64,000 nucleotides of DNA from Siphonodentalium dalli. Taxonomy: Eukaryota; Mollusca; Scaphopoda; Gadilida; Siphonodentaliidae. The stretch lies in the NCBI GenBank assembly GCA_032622095.1, contig CP136065.1:97969343-98033342 (forward strand). Direction: 5' to 3'. Below are positions 12,946 through 22,695 of the stretch, piece by piece. The position numbers and the translations under genes are program-made. Numbering within the stretch: position 1 is the first letter of the stretch; every line of letters begins with the position of its first letter. The notes beneath the pieces are model-generated. The model saw only the letters and a list, made by a program, of their open reading frames with translations. It had not been told where the DNA came from and ran no database searches.

Positions 12946-14389
12946 TTTTATTACATATCTCCGTATCATAGTAAGTTGACTCACAATCGTACATCTCCGG
13001 TACAGAAAATATGAATTTAATTGAGTTTTAACACTGAATGAAATAGTTCCGTCGACAGATTGCACTAGTGCGATTCTGAGAATTATCACACGCCTGGAAA
13101 CTCGTGCGATCATGCGAATTACGTTGATAGATATGTAATAAAAGTATTTATCGGCCTATTTCGATATCGGGAAAAATTCAAAAGCGAATATTATTATGTG
13201 TATTTTGAGCGCAAACTGCCAAGTGGCTTCTATTTTTGGAGTATGGGGGAAAAAAGTATTAGGATGTGTTCATAAATCAGGTTATTAAAGTGCTGTTGGC
13301 GAATTGGGAATTGTTTTTAGTGAAGAATTTTTATTTAGTTCTGGAACAGGAACATGTAGCTGATAATATTGATACCAGCTAAAATTAATGAGGTAGAAAA
13401 CAATTTAACGTATATGATTATATCACTTCATAAAATTAAATACAATTGTTTATATGTAAGAGTTTGTTTGATATCTGCATATGGATATTAACTACATATA
13501 TAATGAAAATTATCTTCATCAATATAAAATAAAGTTACATGGAATTTTTAGTGTAGCTATACATCTATAATACCAAGACAGAAGCGGAATGTGTAGTTAG
13601 CAGATGTTATACATTGAATGTACAAAATATTCAAACTCACTCACAAAAAGACTACTTTTTCCAAACTCCAAATATTCTCGCATCTTTTATTTAAACTTGC
13701 TCTAAAATCTCTTACATTGATATACATGTACATGTACGTGTGAATTGAGTGAATACACCTTGGATACATGCATTGTCACAAAAACATCCTACAAATGCAA
13801 GTGGTAATATTTCAGATCTTGTCATCACAGAATAGATTGCTTAAAGATGGTCTATCTCTCAGAAAACATGTGTTACCGGGGTATAAAATATTATATATGA
13901 ATCGAAGACCCCTGTCTGGAAATGCTTCTATCGATTAATATTGGTTCTGTTTCAAATATTTTCTGTTCTAAAAATGTTTGGTTGTTTAGCTAAAGATCAA
14001 CAGTGGTTACTGCTAACAGAGACCAGAAATTGTATTGTGTAATTTTGTCACAATAAACGTTAATTAGACTCATTATCACTTATAACTATGTAATAACTAC
14101 AATACATACAATCGATCTGGGACATTTGATGTTCATAGCTATGGGAACACCCTAATGATATATATCGCTATATGGTTTCGCCTGAATGGTCAATTCTAAA
14201 AACAGAACAATAAAGTGTCCCATTTAATCATCTAATTTTATAATAAAAATATTATAGGGGTGAAGGAGAAGATCTTTTCGACCATCCTGGGCGCTTTGCG
14301 CTCACAACTACTCCCTCTCTATAAAATATTCGAAATAAAATAAATATTAATTGATAGAAGTGTTTCTGGATGTGGGTCTTCAATTCATA

Positions 14390-14395
14390 TTTATT
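14390..14395 (-). promoter_or_regulatory. Candidate polyadenylation signal of DNAJC12
   Basis: AATAAA on the minus strand, about 430 nt past the DNAJC12 stop. It is the first canonical signal I found there. If used, the MITE at 14458-14797 lies entirely in the 3'UTR. Confidence 0.35.
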
Positions 14396-14457
14396 ATATT
14401 ATTTTGTACCCACAAAACTTTTTCAAAAGTGTTATATTAAGAGATAATCCATCTTTA

Positions 14458-14797
14458 CCTCTTCCATGACTGGAGATTCCTGAAATTTTGCGAAAAAATC
14501 CTGTGCCAATGCATTCTCTTATATATGCAAGTCTCCCATAGGGAGCCTCGCATATACATGTATAAGAGAATATATTGGCCTAACAATGTTTACATCTACC
14601 TTGTAAGCCAGCGCATTCTTTTATATATGCAAGTCTCCCATAGGGAGCCTTGCATATATAAGAGAATAAATTGGCCTAACAATATTTACATTGATCTTGT
14701 AAGCCAGTGCATTCTCTAATATATGCGAGACTCGCATATATAACAGAAAGCACTGGCACAGGATATTTAATGCTCCATCGGTGCAGTCATGAAAGGG
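14458..14797 (+). mobile_element. TTAA-type MITE with three palindromes
   Basis: Family-1 MITE. The left end is a variant of CCCTTTCATGACTGGAGCTT and the right end is GTCATGAAAGGG next to TTAA (14798-14801). The interior has three successive hairpins built from CATTCTCTTATATATGC and its complement, separated by GGCCTAACAATATTTAC-like spacers. It lies 18 bp past the DNAJC12 stop, so it is probably transcribed in that gene's 3'UTR. TTAA flanks and a GGG end suggest piggyBac-type mobilisation; no transposase is present. Confidence 0.85.
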
Positions 14798-14819
14798 TTA
14801 AGATATAGCAATTCAGCAG

Positions 14820-14929
14820 TTAAATTTCATAATTCCTGAACTTTTTCAGCAAATCAGAAGGTGGATGGTCCCATTCATGCTCTGCACGGAATGTGTTTGT
14901 TGACGACACACCACTGCTAGTTTGTGCAC
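14820..14929 (-). CDS. DNAJC12 exon 5 (C-terminus)
   Basis: The acceptor ATATTACAG precedes 2 bases, 35 codons and the stop TAA at 14822-14820. The end [14 protein letters not shown] matches the invariant DNAJC12 tail (vertebrate APSELLRKFRNYEI). This was the decisive evidence for the gene's identity. Confidence 0.95.
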
Positions 14930-17900
14930 CTGTAATATAGATCAAAATGTATTATGCACTGTTCAGTATGAGGTGTTCATTGCTTTCTTATTGAAATGCA
15001 ACATTAAGTGTCCCTCAACTCAGATAAAGCTTGAAAATTAGTCCCGAATTTTCCACGATTTTCGCACTTGTCAATGTATGAACTCAAAATCTCATTGTCA
15101 AACTAAGATTAGCGATGATGCAGGGACCAACAAAGTGAATTCAAATTCACTTCTCCCTATTAGCCTGTTTAGGGAGAAATGGACTGTTATAACTGCCAAG
15201 TGGGGAAATTTTGAAAATTTGAACCTATCAAAAGTTAATCTGGAGCATATTTGTGTAATATCTGCACATATAATAGAGAGGTAATAAACTGATGTTTTGG
15301 ATTTTATCTGCCATTTATGTGAGGATATACCCTGCTGGACAAAACAAGTGTCCACTTAACCGCGGTGCGGTTAGTGTTGCCACCGTGGCTGAAATGCGAC
15401 TACACCGGCTAACTACAGTTGGGCCGCCGTGTACTTGCAGTTCGGCCATGGTGTACGACTGTACGTACATGTAGTAGCCGCTGTGTACGTTCAGTAAACT
15501 GAAAAAAGATGATACAAACCAGAAATCTAACTGTAGTTGCCGTTCGGCCATGGTGTACTTGCCGTTCGGCTCGCAATGTACTTGCCGTTCGGCTGCGGTG
15601 CTGAACTGCAGTTTACAAACTCTGACACCGTGGCCGAACTGAAAATACACCGCGGTGGCAATGCACACTTGTTTTGTCCAGTGGGGTATATACATGACAG
15701 TGTTTGTCTTTGTACATGATCATGTATAACATACTGATGTTTTGTCCATGTATGGGCCCACTTATAGTATCGATTCAGATAATAACGAATGATGATAAAA
15801 CCCAACCAACCCCAAATAGAATCTGCGTATTATATCCCTTTGCGATCTTATGTATACACCCAAACTTGTTATCTTATTGGCTGAAGTGGGGAATAATATA
15901 TTGAATTGAACGACAGTCAGTCACTCATTGCATAGAGCCCATTATTAGTTAGATCTATATACAAGTAAAAGCTTGAAATGTCCCGAGTATTTATTTTCCT
16001 ATGATATATACAGTATGCACAATTGTTGCAAATTTTTAGCTAAGTTGGGAGTGAGACCCCCAAATCCCGTCACCACATCCCGCTAATGTACCCTCGGACT
16101 GTCGCACCCTTAGACTGTCTCACCCTTGGACGATTAAAACCTCGGACTATTGAACCCTTGGAGTACCAAACCCTTGGACTATTGAACCCTTGGACTATTG
16201 GACCATTGGACTATCGAACCCTCAGACTACTGAACCCTTGGATTGCCTCATACGAGCTCATTGTACCGTTGTAATTGAACCCTCGGACTAACGTACTGTT
16301 CCCACCCTGGGGCTATCGGATCTATCAAACAACAGTTACTGGACATATTATAAAGTCCCGCAAAACAAGGGTTTAATCAACGTCCTACCCACCAACTAAA
16401 TATGTGCTCTTTATTGACTGGTGGGAGTGAGACTTCCAATTAAAACCCTGTTTTTGGGGACTTTATGTCCAGAAACTGTGATCGACCTCTCACAATGCAA
16501 GGATCGTCCTCAGTATATGGTTGACCACGCTAATGTGTGGGAAGCATATTAGCTCCACATATTCAGATATATCATGACCGTGACCACACAGACTCGGAAC
16601 AAAACTTGACACCAAAAGAAAAGTTGTTGGCCACAATGGAATTACGAATAAACACATGGAATGAACTTTATATAGGGAATCCCCTATAGTATATACATGT
16701 AGTATTTTAATACGCTGTCTATTCATTCATAATTGACATCGACTGTGAGAACAAGTTTGAAAACTAAAATATGAGAAATATTAATGATGACAGAGCCAAT
16801 TACGGTAGAAAGGATCATAATCATTAAATGGTTTGAAGATATACAACATACCAGGTATGAGGTCAGGCAGTTCGGAATGACATTGGTTGGTAGATCTGTT
16901 TGGCTGAGATTGCATCATCGTCTGATCATCACCTCCGATCATGGGTTGTGGCTTCTTGCATGCCCAGTGCATAGACTTGAAGTAATTTAAAGAGAAACAC
17001 ATTGATTAATTAGCATTCAGATGACTGTGTTATGTTGGTTCATTGTATTGCTCCATTGCATTGGTATATTGCAATGCCACGATCCATTGTCTGAAAATCT
17101 TTGTACTGGTGTGTTTCATTAAAACACAGAACCTCTGATTGCAGCTAATATGTTTGCGATTGGGATAAATGTGATATTGCATGCAAATCAATCTATCTGT
17201 TATAAATGAATTCTACGATGAATCTCACAAACTAAATTTATATTGACATAAATATATTAAGTTAAATTTCCTCCGCTTTGCAGACAGCCACTATGCTTTA
17301 TCTATTGAAAACTAGAATGCTTATTTTATGCTATATAATTAAGGTATGTGTTACGGCTTGGGTTATATTGGATATAGAATCTCTCTATTCTGAGCATTAA
17401 CAGATATACAACATAAAGGACCCATCACAGCCATCTAAATGCCTTAGTGGTATTGTCTGTGTTCAGATTTCAATGCAACACAATGGATTAATCTGAACGC
17501 TCATTTATTCCGACATATAAAATAAAAAACTTACTACAAGAAAGTAGATCTTGTCATGTTTCTTTGGTTTCTGTCAGGATCTAAATGACAATGTAGGCTA
17601 CTTATTTTTTTTCTTCTATTACTATTTTTAGTTTGTTTTTAAGCAGAGCAATTTTAGACCCTATAGTATACATTGATAATATCACGTAGATATAGTAATG
17701 TTTTATCACCTGAAGTTACTCATTTTAACTGGCAATTTTTAATTTAGATTGTGTTGCTTGTATATATTTATTGTTTTACCATACTTCATGTTCTATTACT
17801 TGTAAGTGTTTTAGAGCATGTCAATGGATTTATGTTATATAAAATAAATAATTATTATCATTATTATTACCTATGGTGACATGGTGTCATTTTGTTAGGT

Positions 17901-20900
17901 CAATGCATTCTCTTATATATGCGAGGCTACCTATGGGAGACTCACATATACATGTATAAGAGAATGCATTGGCACAGGGTTTTGCTAAATTTCAGGAAAC
18001 TCCAGTCATGGAAGGGTTAAGGAAATGAAGTGGCTTACAGTATGAGCAGCACCCTTGAGTCCACTCCATTGCTCAAATGACATCGAAATTCCTGAGTGTC
18101 GCCACTTATCATACTTCTGTCGAGATTCTTTATCAAGTAAAATTTCTTTGGCTTGCTGAAGGGCAGCAAATTTGTCAGCTACAAAAGATATGGGTATTTT
18201 GAAGAAAAAAAAACATTTACAGTACATGAATTACATAAAGACAGTCTAACATTAAACTGAGTCAACACAGTTTGTAAGTCCAGGGATATTCCTGGGTGGC
18301 ACCAGGGGATGGAAACAGACCCTTTCCCAACTGGAAATAGCTATGTTTTTCGCCCAATTTCTGACCCCAAAAATTCCCAATTACCCCCCAAAAAGCTTCT
18401 TTTTTTTAATTCATTTTCGGTCATAAAAAGGACAACTCAATGACAAGATACGGTCCTTTTGGTCCTTATGCAGCCAATAGAGTTTGATACGTACATGTAT
18501 TCTTTCTTAAATAGTCACTAAAATTCATACTATAATACTATAAATCTATAGTAACTTGTAGTTGTGAAGTTGGAGTAGTACCACATATATTCAGTTGTGT
18601 TTAATGATACTGCTAATTGTGTTAGCTGACAGTCAGTTAAATTGTACTATATTCTTTTTCAAGTGATATTTGAACATTTAAGTTCAAGTTGTTCATTGTG
18701 AGAATAGACAATGTGTTAGTGTAAGTGTTGTTTCAATTGATAATGAAGCTGTGCAAGCTTATAAGTGTTTTAATTGCTCGTTCATAATTACATTACTCAC
18801 TGTCGCAGTAAGTCCCAATTTTAGCCCCTACAACAGTTCTACAACACAATTTTTCCCAATTGCAGGGGCCCCAGGCCCTTTCGCTAAATACCCAGGATAA
18901 TCCCTGAAGTCAATTAAGCCCTGTTCTTCTGTGATTTTTACATTATCAATACAATTGAAATACAGAATGAGCTTAAACAATTTGTAAATGGTTAATTAGA
19001 ATTATGAGGGTCCTGAAATATTGAGACAGTGACAAGATTTTTTACATATATATGGCACTGCTGCATTTAAAATTTAAACACTCTTTTCTTAATTTGGAGT
19101 AAAAGTAACAAATTAGCAGCAAAACACAGCTTTATTTGAGATTGAAACTCCCTTTTCTCAATTCCTTCATCAGGTAGTAGATTAGCAGCATACCAGCAGC
19201 ACTGCATTTGAGTTTGAAACGCTCTTTTCTTAAATCAGATTTGCATAGAATTGAAGCCTGAAGATTATGAGTCTCTTTAAAGGGTTTTGGAAAATCATAT
19301 AAATGGAAAATTTCTTTGAAAAACGTACAGTAAACTTATGATATTAGACACGTTTATACACACTTGCATCAGGATCACCAGGACACTTGTCAGGATGAAG
19401 AAGAATGGCTCTTGCTTTATATTCAGTTGTTATCTGTTCATCCTGCAATGAAATATAGTTTGATACATTAAAGGCACGGGTGGCTTTCGTTGCAGAAATA
19501 TTCATATCTGTTCAAATCGCCATCAACAGAAGGAATAATAAAATATATATAGTTTTGTTCATATTCCAAACATAATCAGCGCGTAAATAGTATATTGTCG
19601 TCAAGACGTACCATGGTGTACGTAAACAAGAGCCTGCTCGTGTTACAGATGTTTTTCTTCTGTTTACATAACACAGCGCAATTCTATTGGTTAATCACAC
19701 ACAAATGATATAAACGCTCTTTATTATTTCCATATCAGAAAAACAGTAACAAATAACGCTCTTTATGTTTACTATATCCGGATCTAAACAAAGCCAGGTT
19801 CTGTAAAGTTTTTTGCTTTTGTTTACATAACAAAGGAAAAGCATTTGACAATAACATACTGTTTATGCCATATTTCGGATTGGTATAAGAACAAAGTCTG
19901 TCTATATTTTAGTATTATTTCTGTTTATGGCAGTTTTTGACGGAGCTGAATATTTTAACAGCATACCCACCGCCAACGCTGCCCGTATCTTTAACATTGC
20001 ACACTGTTTTACAATCTTAATTGGAAAAACTCAAGAGAAAACAAATCAGACAAACTATTTCTATAAATTGAATGAATCATTTAGCATGCAGTTGCTAATT
20101 AATTCAAAATTTAAATATCTGAGAGATTCGCAGCTACATGTAAATGGTACAATGTAGGACACTAGTTTTTGCAATTGGTAACTGGATTTATTTGCAAAAT
20201 ATGCACTAGGACTAGGACCGTATCTGCAGCCTTTCTTTTAAAAAAAAATTAGTGCATGGAAAAAATTGTTCAACTGAAGAATCAGCTTTGACTTTTTGAA
20301 TACTATATATTGTGCACGCACTGTGATATGATGCAGTTGACTATTTTTGGCCTAGACCATTATCACAATCTCATTTTTGTTTTGAATAACAATTGAATAT
20401 TTCATAATGGATCACAGATTACAACCATATTGGCTATATAATTCATCATTTAATTGAATTAATTATTAGTGCCCTTTTAAGATGTCTGATGTCAACAGGA
20501 CCTATCTGATAAGATTCCCCATGACATATTACCCATATGTACAAATTTTCAGCTCCGAGGGTCCAACCGTTTCTGTATAAACAATCAGTAGATGAAAGCC
20601 AATTCAGCCTTTCAAGTTTGACACTGCGTGTCACTAGTAGTCCCTCATATGATGTCACATGAAAGAAGTTTAACGTTTCAGACTGCATAATACATGAAAT
20701 ATTCAATTGCATGAATCGGCATAACTTCAGTTACGGGCGGTCTATCACAAAAATCTTTTCGACAAGGTGCTCAGTGGACACGAACTGAATAATTGCTGAG
20801 AAAAGCTACACCGGTGATATCTGTTTTGCAAAAATCCTGTACCAATTCATTCTCTTATATACCATGTAGGGAGCCTCACATATATAAGAGAATACCTTGA

Positions 20901-22074
20901 CCTTGTAAACCAGTACATTCTCTTATATATGCAAGGCTCCCTATGGGAAACTCACATACATGTGTATATAAGAGAATTCATTGGCACAGGATCTTTAATG
21001 CGCTGCACCAGTGCAGCTCCTGTCATGAATTGATTAAGCAGAATTTGTTTGTGATGATAAGGCTAAGCACAATTTAGTTTTGATACATAAGTGAATTGTC
21101 ATAACAATCTGTTAATACCAGACCTATAACAAATGAGTTTCAATCATGATCAGTGACTGCATGTATGTTGAATTTCTTCAACAATTTATGCTATTGTTTC
21201 AACATACATTGATCCCACACATGAGGCCCCCACCCCCCTTTTCGTACGCCGTATTCCAATCCCTGTTATGAGGTACGCGGTATTCCGGCCCCTCTGTTAG
21301 GAGGTATTCGGTATTCCAAAAATATCGGTATTCGTACGCCGACCTTAACAAAATCGAAGTTTTCATATATGTTTATGTATTCCATATGGCTGTTAACTGG
21401 TATTCCGTATTCCGTGGAGGGTAGGGGTGGGGGCCTCACACATTCCTCAAACATGTTTGAAGTGTGCCTAACAACCTCAGATGGAATATTATGTTAGTTA
21501 TATGTATCTCGACTGATGGTGTATGTTGAAGTCTCTGGCCCTTATACCGGCATATCATTCCTCCAAAATGAGGAGTTGTACATGTTAGAAATATTAATAC
21601 TAAATAATTATTCGTGTCTTTCAAAAGAATTAAATCAGAATTAATTTTGTTATAACTATTGGTTGAAAGGCAATTTAGAGTGTCAGACTCCATTTATCCC
21701 AGCTGCATGCAGGTGGGAAAGACCGATCAGTCTATCAAACAGTCTAATAAAGATCGACTTGTGGTCGTTCACCCAGACCTGTTTATGTGACATTATGTCC
21801 AATAATTGTGACTATTAATACTATAACTAAATCACCCGCTATACATGTACATGTAGTTATTAATAAATATAAAAACATCCTCTTATAGTGCAGTTCTGGA
21901 CTAGACTCATATGAGTCTGTTACATGATACATCTGAAGGACTAGTTCTGCCAACTTATGGACAAGTTGCAATGCACAGACTTACAGTTGAATGCTCACTG
22001 CAGCCTAAAATGTCATAAAAATCTAGTCTTTTATCGCCACCAGAACCAATAATGTCATCGATTAAACTTGACAT
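14820..22074 (-). CDS. DnaJ homolog subfamily C member 12 (whole gene)
   Basis: Five exons: 22074-21985, 19442-19364, 18178-18039, 16975-16852, 14929-14820. They join with GT-AG introns and consistent phases (0, 1, 0, 1) into about 180 aa; human DNAJC12 is 198 aa. The J domain spans roughly residues 18-83: DFYDILGC, then the Hsp70-stimulating HPD at about 46-48, then [22 protein letters not shown] opens exon 4 as in vertebrate DNAJC12, and the protein ends KFRNYEI, the family's C-terminal signature. From family knowledge it is a cytosolic co-chaperone that, with Hsp70, folds the aromatic amino acid hydroxylases (PAH, TH, TPH). It is divergent from SIRT1, 407 bp away. MITEs occupy introns 1 and 3 and the probable 3'UTR. 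UTR ends are not determined. Confidence 0.95.
15327..15689. mobile_element. TIR element with GC-rich repeats (DNAJC12 intron 4)
   Basis: The left ATACCCTGCTGGACAAAACA and the right end, read on the minus strand (ATACCCCACTGGACAAAACA), form TIRs, followed by CACCGCGGT-like subterminal arms. Inside, TGTACTTGCCGTTCGGC-like units repeat. The ORFs at 15315-15805 are shadows of it. Confidence 0.8.
16086..16290. repeat. Minisatellite, about 15-16 bp unit
   Basis: About 13 diverged units of the kind TTGGACTATTGAACCC occur in DNAJC12 intron 4. The 62-aa frame over it is a repeat artefact. Confidence 0.9.
16333..16478. mobile_element. Short palindromic MITE (DNAJC12 intron 4)
   Basis: CAGTTACTGGACATA at the left mirrors CAGTTTCTGGACATA at the right. 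Arms continue through AAAGTCCC and AGGGTTTTAAT. About 146 bp, almost entirely inverted repeat. Confidence 0.8.
16852..16975 (-). CDS. DNAJC12 exon 4
   Basis: The acceptor ACTTCAAG precedes 41 codons plus one base, and the donor is GTATGT. It begins SMHW, as in the vertebrate protein, then a Gln/Ser/Asn-rich linker of low conservation. The phase fits exon 5 exactly. Confidence 0.88.
17893..18016 (-). mobile_element. Truncated TTAA-type MITE (DNAJC12 intron 3)
   Basis: Half of a family-1 MITE: one palindrome (CAATGCATTCTCTTATATAT with its complement) plus the terminal part ending CAGTCATGGAAGGG next to TTAA (18017-18020). It sits directly beside the donor of DNAJC12 exon 3, so the hairpin forms early in intron 3 of the transcript. 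Confidence 0.85.
18039..18178 (-). CDS. DNAJC12 exon 3
   Basis: The acceptor TTTTGTAG precedes 2 bases plus 46 codons, and the donor is GTAAGC at 18038-18033. It encodes the end of the J domain ([20 protein letters not shown]) and the FEQW segment matching vertebrate FQQW. The intron MITE's TTAA ends only 12 bp from the donor hexamer. Confidence 0.95.
18278..18918. mobile_element. TIR element (DNAJC12 intron 2)
   Basis: GTCCAGGGATATTCCTGGGT at the left mirrors CTTCAGGGATTATCCTGGGT at the right. AAGTC appears next to both ends and may be a partial target duplication. No coding content is seen. Confidence 0.6.
19364..19442 (-). CDS. DNAJC12 exon 2 (HPD motif)
   Basis: The acceptor ATTGCAG precedes 26 codons plus one base, and the donor is GTGTGT. 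It encodes [20 protein letters not shown], so the loop between helices II and III carries an intact HPD triad. Confidence 0.94.
20822..21033 (+). mobile_element. TTAA-type MITE (DNAJC12 intron 1)
   Basis: Family-1 copy with two palindromes and the right end CAGCTCCTGTCATGAATTGA next to TTAA (21034-21037). The left terminus is eroded. Confidence 0.8.
21215..21440. repeat. GTATTCC-rich repeat bounded by inverted repeats
   Basis: TGAGGCCCCCACCCCCC at the left is mirrored by GGTGGGGGCCTCA at the right. Between them short units of GGTATTCCG/TACGCCGTATTCC repeat. Probably a small TIR element. Confidence 0.65.
21985..22074 (-). CDS. DNAJC12 exon 1
   Basis: ATG at 22074 opens 30 codons ending SEHST at the donor GTAAGT. 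The first residues are [12 protein letters not shown], then LDFYDILGC, the start of the J domain. The ATG is chosen because the domain begins at the expected distance; the upstream frame has no better start. It ends in phase 0. Confidence 0.92.
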
Positions 22075-22481
22075 ATCGAAATGTAGCCTGTGCAGCAGAT
22101 AGTACAAAACGGCTCTAGTTATTTCTGTGACATTTCAGCCAAAAAAACACGACATTTTATCACGAAAATCTGGCGACTGATCTGTCAAAAACCACGTGAT
22201 TCTCCCCTCATGTTTATTGTTATTATTTTGATTAGGGGATCTCCCATTATTTGCATAATTTTTTTGTGGTCTTATAAACTAAGAGGCAAAATTATTCCTC
22301 TTCGTATACGTGTAAATATACTTATTTATGCACCAAGCTTAGTTGTATGTGAAGTCTAATAAAATACACGATGTAATGAGATTGAAACTTGCTTCAATAT
22401 CCAAGGTGAATAATGTGACCAAAATATCTTTAATGGACGGTCCCTATTGACGTAGGGGATATCTCAGCGTCCATAACCAAA
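22075..22481. promoter_or_regulatory. Bidirectional DNAJC12/SIRT1 promoter region
   Basis: The 407 bp between the two start codons must hold the 5'UTRs and core promoters of both divergent genes. It shows no repeat element, unlike almost every other non-coding stretch of similar length here. Visible candidate sites are a CACGTG E-box, an ATTGACGTA half-CRE-like sequence near 22447, and an AAAATGGCCG context around the SIRT1 ATG resembling a YY1 site. No clear TATA box fixes a start point. Confidence 0.75.
22193..22198. promoter_or_regulatory. E-box CACGTG
   Basis: The palindromic E-box in ACCACGTGAT fits bHLH-zip factors (USF, MYC/MAX, MITF/TFE). It is the strongest single regulatory motif in the shared promoter. 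The binding factor is inferred. Confidence 0.45.
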
Positions 22482-22695
22482 ATGGCCGACGTCGACGATG
22501 GAATGTCTGTGCCAACCAAACGCATAAAACTGGATGAGTCAACGTCATATTCTTCCGGTACCTCGCCGTCTGTTGGAGTAGTTCGTGACGAACATGGATC
22601 CATAAATACAGAAGAACAGATTCTTAAGAGTAATGAAATAAATGGTGATTTTAGTCGAAATCAAGGTCGAAAACTCATTTCCGTTTGCAGCGGAA
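22482..22695 (+). CDS. SIRT1 exon 1
   Basis: It starts MADVDDGMSVPTKRIKLDES, with an NLS resembling that of c-Myc. The phase of exon 2 requires a donor after one codon base. Two fit: GTGGGT at 22696 (chosen, 71 codons plus one base) or GTAATG at 22630 (49 codons plus one base). The frame meets a stop at 22716, so the exon must end before it. Confidence 0.75.

Larger units (their letters stand above)
1..14457. other. Gene-free repeat-rich flank
   Basis: I see no exon series, RNA gene or convincing long reading frame in this stretch. It holds microsatellites, degenerate tandem repeats, TIR elements and hairpins, listed separately. The segments 11083-12414 and 13150-14389 and most of 5000-6300 show nothing recognisable. 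Short reading frames here come from simple repeats, or lack homology-like composition and splice context. Exons of a fast-evolving gene could be missed by eye. Confidence 0.6.

Noticed and set aside
12718-13113. 131-aa minus frame
   Set aside because: It runs through both arms of a 165-bp palindrome, so the open frame is explained by mirrored repeat sequence.
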